29,867 nucleotides of DNA from positions 1-29,867 of the forward strand of contig CAYGEN010000005.1 of the NCBI GenBank assembly GCA_964348955.1, written 5' to 3'. This DNA comes from 2-01-FULL-51-21 sp964348955 (GTDB lineage Bacteria > Patescibacteriota > Minisyncoccia > Phycocordibacterales > 2-01-FULL-51-21). A model generated the notes under the pieces. It worked only from the letters and a program-made list of their open reading frames with translations. It did not search any database and was not told the origin of the DNA. The translations under genes were made by a program, and so were the position numbers. Shown piece by piece: positions 15,764 through 22,468 of this stretch. Position 1 is the stretch's first letter; each line of letters starts with the position of its first letter.

Positions 15764-15998
15764 ACCAAAGCGGCTTTCAGGAACGGACGTCATTCAAATA
15801 TTTATACAATTCGGTTTTGCGGTTGAAAGCCAACGAGGAAGCCATGTGAAGCTCGCGCGTCCTGCGAAGGATGGAAAACAAATACTCCTCATCTCAAATC
15901 ATAAAGAGCTAAAAACAGGGGCAGTGGTCGGGATATTCAGACAAGCTTTACGGTATATTCCAGAGTCAGAACTTCGAAAGTATTTTTATACTGATTAA
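15756..15998 (+). CDS. hicA: HicA-like toxin (YcfA family)
   Basis: HicA is a small double-stranded RNA-binding-fold mRNA interferase. The 80-aa product has the family layout: MPKPKRLSGTDVIQIFIQFGF, then SQRGSHVKLARP with the catalytic His in GSH (about residue 35), then ISNHKELKTGAVVGIFRQA (about 50-68), matching the H.ELK.GTL..I..Q. motif. I chose the ATG at 15756 because homologues begin there; a TTG at 15735 is also in frame. It overlaps hicB by 8 nt. The pair is bracketed by two copies of the kinase 3' end, which suggests that the module was inserted or shuffled as a unit. Confidence 0.85.
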   Translation: MPKPKRLSGTDVIQIFIQFGFAVESQRGSHVKLARPAKDGKQILLISNHKELKTGAVVGIFRQALRYIPESELRKYFYTD

Positions 15999-16037
15999 TT
16001 GGAAACAACCGCTATTGGCAATTTCATTTATTCAGAT

Positions 16038-16196
16038 AGCCGCACCAATGTGGGCGGCACCGGCCTCGGTCTCTACGTCGCCAAAAACTTTGTGGAGCTC
16101 CATGGCGGCCGCATTTGGGCTGAATCCGACGGGGAAGGCAAGGGCTCGCGGTTCTTTGTGGAGCTTGGAGCCAGGCAGTCACCGAGTTGCTCCTAG
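16038..16196 (+). pseudogene. Histidine kinase C-terminal remnant (copy 2)
   Basis: Nucleotides 16038-16172 reproduce the last 45 codons of the kinase at 13818 with the G2 box GGTGLGLYVAKNF intact, then continue in frame to a stop at 16194-16196. Differences from copy 1 are mostly third-position (for example GAACTTCAC versus GAGCTCCAT) plus one Lys to Arg change, so this looks like the tail of a related kinase gene that was once under selection. There is no promoter, SD or domain that would make it functional. Confidence 0.85.
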
Positions 16197-16218
16197 TGCC
16201 TCACATTCTAGGAAATGT

Positions 16219-16249
16219 GGTAGGAGGTATGGGATATCCACACCCTACC
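16219..16249 (+). other. Hairpin before the substrate-binding protein gene
   Basis: GGTAG-(GA)-GGTATGG pairs with CCACACC-CTACC around a 5-nt loop: 12 positions with one mismatch and a 2-nt bulge. No T-run follows. It could act as a weak 3' end for the hicBA transcript. Confidence 0.4.
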
Positions 16250-16260
16250 AGTTACTCCCA

Positions 16261-16288
16261 TTTACTCCAATTTCAGCCGTGGTAGAGT
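16261..16288 (+). promoter_or_regulatory. Promoter of the substrate-binding protein gene (leaderless)
   Basis: TTTACT (16261-16266) and extended -10 TGG-TAGAGT (16280-16288), 16-nt spacer. The -10 ends 6 nt before the ATG at 16295. Confidence 0.55.
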
Positions 16289-16294
16289 TATTCC

Positions 16295-17365
16295 ATGTCT
16301 AAAAATAAAATCCTCATTGGATGCGCGGTTTTGATTGTTGCCGTTCTTGGCGTCGTGTTTGCGTTTACTCAAGGAGATAAAACAAGTACGGGCATCCCAG
16401 CGCGTGAAAAGCCGTTGCAAGTTGGCATCATTCAGAATATTAAAACGCTTGATGCCGCAGTGGATGGCTTTAAACTCGGTCTTACGGAAGCAGGCTACAA
16501 AGAGGGTGTTGACATTGTGTACCAGTATCAGAGCGCTGATGGAAATATTGATAAAATAAAACAAATTGCTGACGAGTATATTGCCCAGGATGTTGACCTA
16601 ATTTTGACAATTACCCCCAGTCCCGCAAGAGTAGCCCTGGAAAGAACCAGATTGGCGGGGAAGCCCATCCCTATTGTGTTTACTCACGGAGTGGCGGTTG
16701 TGGAGAGCGGATTGGTAGAAAGCTATAAATCGTCGGGAAACAACTTGACAGGCGTCGTTCCGGATGAGCCTAATCTTATGGCAAAAAAACTGGAATTTTT
16801 GAAGCAAATCAATCCGGCGACAAAGAAAGTTGGGGTATTCTATACTTCTAAGCAGGAAAATCCGGGAACAATATTAGTACTTAAGGTAATGCATGAGAAG
16901 GCGCCGTCGCTTGGCATTGAGATAGTTGAATATGACCTTAAAACCCCTGCATCACCGGAATCAACCGTTGTTATGCAGAGAACTGCAGATGCCATAAAGC
17001 CTGGAGAAGTAGACGCAATCCTGACTATCCCTGACACCGCCGTCAATTATAAAGACAACCCTGATATTCTGATAGAAATTGGACGGAAACTTAAAATACC
17101 AATTCTCTTCATCACCACACCGCAAGTTCTCAAAGGGGGTCTCTTTTCGTACAGACAGGATGACGTGGCATTTGGAAAACAGGCGTCCGTGCTGGCGGAT
17201 AAGATATTCCGAGGAACGCTTCCGGCAGATATTCCTCTTGAATTGGCAAACAAGTATATCCTTGTTATCAATCTAAGAGTGGCCAAGGAGCTCGGTCTTA
17301 CCATTCCGCCTTCAATGCTTTCTATTGCGGACCAAGTAATTCCCGCCGACCAACCTGCTCCATAG
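16295..17365 (+). CDS. ABC transporter substrate-binding protein (PF04392-like)
   Basis: The 356-aa protein has an N-terminal hydrophobic segment (about residues 5-25), a signal anchor or signal peptide, followed by a two-lobed periplasmic-binding fold. Recognisable parts are QVGIIQNIKTLDAAVDGFKLGLTEAGY (about 42-68), LILTITPSPARVAL (about 103-116), PIPIVFTHGV, NNLTGVVPDEPN and KKVGVFYTSKQENPG, the pattern of the ABC_sub_bind family (TrpX/YtrX-type binding proteins). No cognate permease or ATPase gene is in the window, so it is orphan here. Proximity to a membrane sensor kinase allows a role as a ligand-presenting partner, which is speculative. It has its own leaderless-type promoter and is followed by a 19-bp hairpin. 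Confidence 0.88.
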   Translation: MSKNKILIGCAVLIVAVLGVVFAFTQGDKTSTGIPAREKPLQVGIIQNIKTLDAAVDGFKLGLTEAGYKEGVDIVYQYQSADGNIDKIKQIADEYIAQDVDLILTITPSPARVALERTRLAGKPIPIVFTHGVAVVESGLVESYKSSGNNLTGVVPDEPNLMAKKLEFLKQINPATKKVGVFYTSKQENPGTILVLKVMHEKAPSLGIEIVEYDLKTPASPESTVVMQRTADAIKPGEVDAILTIPDTAVNYKDNPDILIEIGRKLKIPILFITTPQVLKGGLFSYRQDDVAFGKQASVLADKIFRGTLPADIPLELANKYILVINLRVAKELGLTIPPSMLSIADQVIPADQPAP

Positions 17366-17393
17366 TGTTAAATTAGTGAGATAGAGTTTAAGG

Positions 17394-17436
17394 TGCCTTA
17401 ACGGTCTGGAAGTAGCGCTTCCAGACCGTTAAGGCA
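17394..17436. other. Perfect 19-bp hairpin
   Basis: TGCCTTAACGGTCTGGAAG (17394-17412) and CTTCCAGACCGTTAAGGCA (17418-17436) pair perfectly around a 5-nt loop. It follows the substrate-binding protein gene but has no T-tract on either side, so it is not a canonical terminator. A kinase-tail scrap begins 8 nt after it. Confidence 0.7.
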
Positions 17437-17443
17437 ATAAGAT

Positions 17444-17464
17444 TCGCGATTCTTTGTGGAGTAG
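17444..17464 (+). pseudogene. Third scrap of the kinase 3' end
   Basis: 17444-17461 matches 15411-15428 in 17 of 18 positions and, in the same frame, encodes SRFFVE followed directly by TAG. AAGGCAA lies just upstream in both places. The match is too long to be a likely chance event in 30 kb, but it is short. Confidence 0.55.
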
Positions 17465-17496
17465 GGCATGCTAGGCTTCCGCGAGAGTAGCCATTC

Positions 17497-17505
17497 TGAT
17501 ACACT
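17497..17505 (+). promoter_or_regulatory. Extended -10 promoter of trpS (leaderless)
   Basis: TG-A-TACACT ends 6 nt before the ATG at 17512. No convincing -35 is seen. This decides for the ATG at 17512 over the in-frame TTG at 17506. Confidence 0.6.
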
Positions 17506-17511
17506 TTGCCT

Positions 17512-18456
17512 ATGGCAGAAGAGAGAAAGCGGCTTTTGACGGGACTTCAGCCGTCGGGGCAGTTGCATATCGGAAATTACTTTGGAGCGCTTAAGCCTTT
17601 TGTAGACCTCTATGGGGACTACGAGAGTTTTTTGTGTGCGGTCGATTATCATGCGCTTACAACAGTGCGCGACCCCGCCGTGCTCAAAGCAAACACACTT
17701 GCCATTGTACGCGACTATCTTTCTGCGGGCGTAGACCCTGCGCAGGCAGTTATATTCAAGCAATCCGAAGTACCGGCGCACACCGAGCTCGCATGGATAT
17801 TTGAATGTCTTGTGACGGTACCGTTCCTCCTGCAGGCGCATGCGTACAAAGATAAAATAGGGAAAGGACTTGAGGCGAATGCGGGGCTTTTTAACTACCC
17901 AATGCTTATGGCGGCAGATATTTTGCTCTACGATGCGGATATCGTGCCGGTTGGAGAAGACCAGCGACAACATGTGGAATACGCGCGCGAAGCGGCGGGA
18001 AAGTTTAATAACGCCTATGGTCACACATTCACTGAACCGAAAGAAAAAGTGTATGAGGGCGTCGGCATTGTCCCTGGCACGGACGGCAAGAAAATGAGCA
18101 AGAGCTACCGCAACACTATTCCGCTTTTCGGCACGAAAGACGAGATTTCAACCGCGGTGATGAGTATTGTTACGGATTCAAGCGGCGAGCGCCCCGAAAA
18201 TGTATTCGCCATCCACCGCCTTCTTAAATCTGAAAGCGAGCTTGAAGGGTTGTACCGAGCAAACATCGGCAACTATAAAACGCTTAAAGAAGCGCTTGTT
18301 GAAGACTTTGATGCGCTCGTGTCGCCAATGCGCGAGAGACGCCATGACATTACTGATGAGGAAGTTACCCACGTGCTTGCCGAGGGCGGGGAGAAAGCGC
18401 GCGCGATTGCCGAGAGAAAAATGGCGGACATACGAAAGAAAATCGGTGTGCGGTAG
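17512..18456 (+). CDS. trpS: Tryptophan--tRNA ligase
   Basis: Class I synthetase that charges tRNA-Trp. The 314-aa length is slightly short but normal for compact TrpRS. Motifs are TGLQPSGQLHIGN (10-22, HIGH-type HIGN), the tryptophan-pocket region AADILLYDADIVPVGEDQRQHVEYAR (about 134-159) and GKKMSKS (192-198). All catalytic signatures are present. The gene begins a housekeeping segment after the mosaic zone and is followed by an 18-bp palindrome and aspS. Confidence 0.97.
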   Translation: MAEERKRLLTGLQPSGQLHIGNYFGALKPFVDLYGDYESFLCAVDYHALTTVRDPAVLKANTLAIVRDYLSAGVDPAQAVIFKQSEVPAHTELAWIFECLVTVPFLLQAHAYKDKIGKGLEANAGLFNYPMLMAADILLYDADIVPVGEDQRQHVEYAREAAGKFNNAYGHTFTEPKEKVYEGVGIVPGTDGKKMSKSYRNTIPLFGTKDEISTAVMSIVTDSSGERPENVFAIHRLLKSESELEGLYRANIGNYKTLKEALVEDFDALVSPMRERRHDITDEEVTHVLAEGGEKARAIAERKMADIRKKIGVR

Positions 18457-18458
18457 AG

Positions 18459-18476
18459 ATTATGATATATCATAAT
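18459..18476. promoter_or_regulatory. 18-bp palindrome between trpS and aspS (putative operator, site 2)
   Basis: ATTATGATATATCATAAT is a perfect palindrome starting 3 nt after the trpS stop and 60 nt before aspS. It shares the TAYGATATATCRTA consensus with 5647-5664 and 19289-19306. A position upstream of aspS fits an operator, although no clear aspS promoter was identified. Confidence 0.45.
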
Positions 18477-18536
18477 ATTAACGAAGAAAACGATTTGTTT
18501 CATTTCTTTCAATAGAATCTGATTTAAAAGAAAACC

Positions 18537-19880
18537 ATGGAACAAAGAACTCTAATTGTAGATTTGCACGAGCGTGTTGATACGGAAGTAACTATCGCGG
18601 GCTCCGTTGACGTGCGCCGAGACCACGGCAAGCTCATATTTCTTGATATTCGCGACCGAAGCGGTAAGGTGCAAGCGGTTGCATTACCTCTTCATGGAGA
18701 TGCGCACAAAGTGGCGCATGAGCTGCGGCCGGAGTGGGTAATAGAGCTCACCGGCAAGGTACATAAGCGGCCGGAGAAAATGGTAAACGCAGATGAATAT
18801 AACGGAGATATTGAGCTTGAGGCCATAGTGTTTAAGATTTTATCCAAAGCACACGAGCTGCCGTTTGAGCTCGGCACCGACGTTAATTTGGACACATATC
18901 TTGACTATATGCCACTCACTCTTCGGAGCGAAAATGTTCGAGCTGTGTTCAAGGCACAGGAGACGATTATTGACGCATTCCGCACTTCATTAAAGAAAGA
19001 GGGATTTACCGAGTTCCAAGCACCCGCAATTGTGGGCGGTGACGCGGAAGGCGGCGCAGAGGCGTTTCAAGTGGATTATTTTAATGACCACCTCGCCTAT
19101 CTTGCCACGAGTCCGCAGTTCTATAAGCAGATTATGGTCGGTGTCTACGAGCGCGTTTTTACGACACCCAAGGTTTTCCGCGGCGAAAAGCACGCGACCC
19201 CTCGCCACCTAAACGAATATTCTTCGTTGGATTTTGAAATGGGGTTTATTAACGACCACCGAGATGTCATGGCAGTGCTTGAAAAAACTGTACGATATAT
19301 CGTACACATTTTTTTGGAGGAGCACGGTGCGTTATTGGAACACTTCAAGACGAGCGCTCCTCTCATCGCGAGCGAGCCCTTTCCTGTATTGAAACTGCGC
19401 GAAGCGCAACGCATTCTCGGCGCGTCCGAAGAGCCTGACTTGGAGCCCGAGCAGGAGCGAGCGCTTTGCGAATGGGCGGCACAAGAACGCCGTTCAGATT
19501 TTGTGTTCGTCACACACTACCCAGTTTCTAAGCGTCCATTTTACTCCTGCGAGGATGAAGCAGACCCGGGTTTTACTAAAAGCTTTGACCTGCTTTTTCG
19601 TGGCTTGGAAATTACGACGGGCGGGCAGCGCATTCACGACTACGATACGCTGGTCACGAAATTGCTTGAGCGCAAACTTGACCCTGAAAAATTTTCCTAT
19701 TATTTGCAGGCGTTTAAATACGGAATGCCACCGCATGGCGGCTCGGCGACCGGTCTTGAGCGCTTGACCTCGCGCCTGTTACGTATTCCGAATGTAAAGA
19801 GGGCGACTCTTTTCCCGCGCGACATGCACCGCATAGATACCCGCCTCTCCTCTATGAGGGAGGGAGAAGCGTCAGAATAG
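18537..19880 (+). CDS. aspS: Aspartate--tRNA ligase, archaeal type (probably nondiscriminating)
   Basis: Class II synthetase. The 447-aa protein has an N-terminal OB-fold for anticodon binding (about residues 16-105) and goes straight into the catalytic core without the GAD insertion of the 590-aa bacterial AspRS. Core motifs are TSPQFYKQ (191-198), motif 2 FRGEKHATPRHLNEYSSLDFE around 214-234, RGLEITTGGQRIHDY (355-369) and motif 3 GGSATGLERL near 400-410, ending in FPRDMHRIDTRL. These match archaeal-type AspRS rather than AsnRS. Such enzymes often also charge tRNA-Asn with Asp for later amidation by GatCAB; this is inference, as gat genes are not in the window. An AsnRS annotation is the main alternative. 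A 18-bp palindrome lies inside codons 251-257. Confidence 0.9.
   Translation: MEQRTLIVDLHERVDTEVTIAGSVDVRRDHGKLIFLDIRDRSGKVQAVALPLHGDAHKVAHELRPEWVIELTGKVHKRPEKMVNADEYNGDIELEAIVFKILSKAHELPFELGTDVNLDTYLDYMPLTLRSENVRAVFKAQETIIDAFRTSLKKEGFTEFQAPAIVGGDAEGGAEAFQVDYFNDHLAYLATSPQFYKQIMVGVYERVFTTPKVFRGEKHATPRHLNEYSSLDFEMGFINDHRDVMAVLEKTVRYIVHIFLEEHGALLEHFKTSAPLIASEPFPVLKLREAQRILGASEEPDLEPEQERALCEWAAQERRSDFVFVTHYPVSKRPFYSCEDEADPGFTKSFDLLFRGLEITTGGQRIHDYDTLVTKLLERKLDPEKFSYYLQAFKYGMPPHGGSATGLERLTSRLLRIPNVKRATLFPRDMHRIDTRLSSMREGEASE
19289..19306. promoter_or_regulatory. TGTACGATATATCGTACA palindrome inside aspS (site 3)
   Basis: It is identical to the intergenic palindrome at 5647-5664, including the next base C. 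It encodes part of TVRYIVH, a region where such residues are expected, so it may be a coding coincidence or an intragenic binding site. Confidence 0.35.
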
Positions 19881-19944
19881 CTTACGGACGCGCGTCTATG
19901 GGTCAATGCAGAGCTTGGAGAGGTATTCTGATTACAAAAATGGA

Positions 19945-20679
19945 ATGGAAAAAACCGCGTATACCGTCAAGATAAACGCATTTGAAGGACCGCTTGACCT
20001 CCTTTTGACGCTTATCGAAAGTCGTAGGCTGCATATCAACGACATTTCTCTATCGGCGGTCGCCGACGACTATCTCATATATGTGCAATCGCAAGGTGAG
20101 CTTCCCATTGCAGAAACCGCAAATTTCATTTTAGTTGCGTCAACACTGTTGCTCATAAAATCTAAATCACTCCTACCTGTGTTGGAGCTTACCGAAGAAG
20201 AGCAGGGGAGTATTGGCGACCTTGAAAGGCGGCTCAAGCTCCATAAACTTTTTAAAGATATCTCTATTCTCGTCCAAAGCCGCTTTGGCAGAGAAGGGTT
20301 ATTCCCCCGTTCCCCCACGCACACAGAATTGCCAATTTTTTCGCCTGATAAGAAGATGACTTTGCCCGCGCTCTCACAAAGCATCCTCGTGGTCGTGGCT
20401 CGGCTTCCACGCAAAGTATTTATGCCTAAAGCGATAGTTGAAACAATTATGACTCTTGAAGAAATGATTGACCGCCTTGCCGGCCGTGTTACCTCGGCGC
20501 TTCAAACAAACTTCCGCGATTTTGCGGGGGTAGGGAGGGCAAAAAGAGGAGAGATTATCTTGAGCTTTCTGGCGCTTCTTGAGCTTGTTAAGCGCGGCAT
20601 TGTCTCCGTAACGCAGGACGAGCATTTTAAAGACATTTCCATTAAGAGCGACTCGGTTGGTACGCCACATTACCACTAG
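19945..20679 (+). CDS. scpA: Segregation and condensation protein A
   Basis: ScpA is the kleisin that bridges the SMC ATPase heads in chromosome condensation. With the start at 19945 it has 244 aa and begins MEKTAYTVKINAFEGPLDLLL, where KI..FEGPLDLLL is the diagnostic N-terminal motif, followed by LIESRRLHINDISLSAVADDYL and TANFILVASTLLLIKSKSLLP. The C terminus has the winged-helix pattern SFLALLELVKRGIVSVTQDEHF. An in-frame ATG at 19906 would add 13 residues unlike other ScpA starts. A possible extended -10 (TGA-TTACAA, 19929-19937) sits 7 nt before the chosen ATG. scpB follows after about 200 nt, an unusually long gap for this genome. Confidence 0.93.
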   Translation: MEKTAYTVKINAFEGPLDLLLTLIESRRLHINDISLSAVADDYLIYVQSQGELPIAETANFILVASTLLLIKSKSLLPVLELTEEEQGSIGDLERRLKLHKLFKDISILVQSRFGREGLFPRSPTHTELPIFSPDKKMTLPALSQSILVVVARLPRKVFMPKAIVETIMTLEEMIDRLAGRVTSALQTNFRDFAGVGRAKRGEIILSFLALLELVKRGIVSVTQDEHFKDISIKSDSVGTPHYH

Positions 20680-20877
20680 TGAAAGGTGCGCACTAACGCG
20701 AGGTTGCAGAACGCCAGTATTTCTAATACGCTATACCATTAAGCTCTGCGGGTACGGTGGAGCCGAAACGTGATTCATTTAATGAAAACAAGGAAGATAT
20801 GAACAATAGTTTGAGGCGAGAATGTAATAATATAAGTGTTCTATGCGGGCTTTTTGATTAAGACTGCTCCAAACCAG
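20680..20877. other. Structured spacer between scpA and scpB
   Basis: No gene is seen in these 198 nt. Read on the - strand, 20702-20753 can fold with an outer GCAGA/TCTGC stem enclosing a GCT/AGC hairpin and a GTATT-AGA-AATAC hairpin. The AGCTTAATGGTATAGC part resembles a tRNA D-arm, but no T-arm or proper anticodon stem is present. AT-rich TAATAATATAAG near 20826-20836 may be a -10 region for scpB. Confidence 0.4.
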
Positions 20878-21429
20878 ATGGAACTTTCAAAGAAAATTGA
20901 GGCGTTGTTATTTTTTCGCGCCGAACCAATGGGCCACAAAGAGCTCGCCAAGCTCTTAGTCGCGAGTGAGTCGGAAATTAGGGAAGCGGTTACCCTACTC
21001 AAAGAGACGCTTGTCGGCCGCGGCATACAACTAATGGAGAAGGATGGCGAGATGGAACTGCGGACGGCTCCCGAGGCGAGCGAATTCATAGAAAAATTAC
21101 GAAAAGAAGAATTGACGCGCGATCTCGGTAAAGCGGGCGCTGAAACTCTCGCGGTTGTGCTGTATCAAGGCCATTCAACTCGCGCGGAGATTGATTATAT
21201 ACGTGGCGTGAACTCTACATTTATTTTAAGGAATCTCTTGATTCGCGGACTGATTGAGCGAGTGTCCAACCCAAAGGACCAAAGAAGTTTCGTCTACCGT
21301 CCGACTTTTGACATTCTTGCGCACTTGGGCGTGAAAAATGTGTCTGAGTTACCTGATTTTGATGCAGTTCGGCGTGAAATTGACAAATTTGCCGAGACGG
21401 AAGGCGAGACTCTCGGACATAACGAATAA
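20878..21429 (+). CDS. scpB: Segregation and condensation protein B
   Basis: ScpB dimers bind ScpA in the SMC complex. The 183-aa product (start ATG 20878) begins MELSKKIEALLFFRAEPMGHKELAKLL, the standard ScpB N terminus. It has two winged-helix domains (about residues 5-80 and 90-165), the second with AETLAVVLYQGHSTRAEIDYIRGVNSTFILRNLLIRGLIER, matching the ETLAIIAY.QP.TR.EI..IRGV.S pattern. A GTG at 20836 in the same frame would add 14 non-homologous residues. It ends 4 nt before the carboxypeptidase gene, linking chromosome segregation and cell-wall genes in one transcript. Confidence 0.93.
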   Translation: MELSKKIEALLFFRAEPMGHKELAKLLVASESEIREAVTLLKETLVGRGIQLMEKDGEMELRTAPEASEFIEKLRKEELTRDLGKAGAETLAVVLYQGHSTRAEIDYIRGVNSTFILRNLLIRGLIERVSNPKDQRSFVYRPTFDILAHLGVKNVSELPDFDAVRREIDKFAETEGETLGHNE

Positions 21430-21433
21430 ATTC

Positions 21434-22468
21434 ATGGACGAAACACCCGGATATTTAAAAAATTATCGAGATTATGCGCGTATATATATATTGCTCGCGT
21501 TAGCCGGTTGCATCGGTTTTACGGTCATGATATTTGCCTATGTACCTGGTTTTTTGGCACCGAGGACTCCACATGCCGAACCCATAGTATTGGGAGATGA
21601 GATTGAAGCTCCCACAGAGAATCCTTTTTCCAAAATATCAATAGAGGCTGGAGCCGCCATAGTATATGACGTAAATCGAAAGTCTATACTTTACGGAAAA
21701 AACACCAATGTCCAGCTTCCCCTTGCCTCGCTTACAAAGCTCATGACGGTACTTGTCGCGACGGAGTATTTATCCAGTGAAAATATGGTCGCTATTGGGG
21801 CATCTGCAAACCTCGATGACTTTAATACTGTTTTCAATGAGGGCGATCGCTGGAAATTTAAAGATCTCGTTGACCTTACGCTTGTCATCTCGTCTAACCG
21901 AGGTGCACAAGCTCTCGCCAACGCCGCTTCGGGGGCTTTCCAGGCCAAAAATAGCATTGAATCAGGCACGCTCCTTATGCCAAAGACTTTCACTGAAAGT
22001 ATGAATGACAAGGCGAGGGAACTCGGTTTAAGTCAAACGTACTACCTTAACCCAACGGGACTTGATACCAATGCAGAAGTGGCAGGAGGTGTCGGATCTG
22101 CGTACGATACGGCGCTCCTCCTCTCGTATTTGATAGAACATGTGCCACACACCATTGAAGTTACCCGCTATCCGTCAGTAACCGTAGCAACGCCCGAAGA
22201 TGCTCACTTCCGGGCGCAAAACACCAATGCCGATATCGGAATAATACCCGGACTCATTGCCTCAAAAACGGGGTATACTAACCTTGCCGGTGGCAATCTC
22301 GCAATCGCATTTGACGCAGGTATTGGACACCCGGTTATTGTCGTCGTTCTTGCTTCTACGCAAAGTGGCAGATTCAGCGACGTGAGAAAGCTCATAGAGG
22401 CAAGTCTTGCATGCCTTGAGAGCGATTGTGCCGCTTTGCCTACGGAAACAGATAACTCCGTATCATGA
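21434..22468 (+). CDS. D-alanyl-D-alanine carboxypeptidase (peptidase S11)
   Basis: This penicillin-binding protein trims the terminal D-Ala of peptidoglycan stem peptides on the outer face of the membrane. The 344-aa protein has a short cytoplasmic start, one transmembrane anchor (about residues 17-41) and the serine penicilloyl-transferase core: SLTK with nucleophile Ser99 and Lys102, SSN (153-155), and KTG (278-280). The three catalytic boxes are complete and correctly ordered. It lacks the extra C-terminal domain of longer DacA. The start ATG is 4 nt after scpB, and its stop overlaps the mraY ATG by 4 nt (ATGA). Confidence 0.92.
   Translation: MDETPGYLKNYRDYARIYILLALAGCIGFTVMIFAYVPGFLAPRTPHAEPIVLGDEIEAPTENPFSKISIEAGAAIVYDVNRKSILYGKNTNVQLPLASLTKLMTVLVATEYLSSENMVAIGASANLDDFNTVFNEGDRWKFKDLVDLTLVISSNRGAQALANAASGAFQAKNSIESGTLLMPKTFTESMNDKARELGLSQTYYLNPTGLDTNAEVAGGVGSAYDTALLLSYLIEHVPHTIEVTRYPSVTVATPEDAHFRAQNTNADIGIIPGLIASKTGYTNLAGGNLAIAFDAGIGHPVIVVVLASTQSGRFSDVRKLIEASLACLESDCAALPTETDNSVS

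Noticed and set aside
12768..16037. Integrative element with its own integrase or transposase
   Set aside because: No recombinase, transposase or terminal inverted repeats were found in the segment; only repeated gene fragments mark its edges.
20690..20765. Possible tRNA on the - strand between scpA and scpB
   Set aside because: A D-arm-like segment exists, but there is no TTCRA-type T-loop, no 5-bp anticodon stem with a 7-nt loop and no 7-bp acceptor stem.
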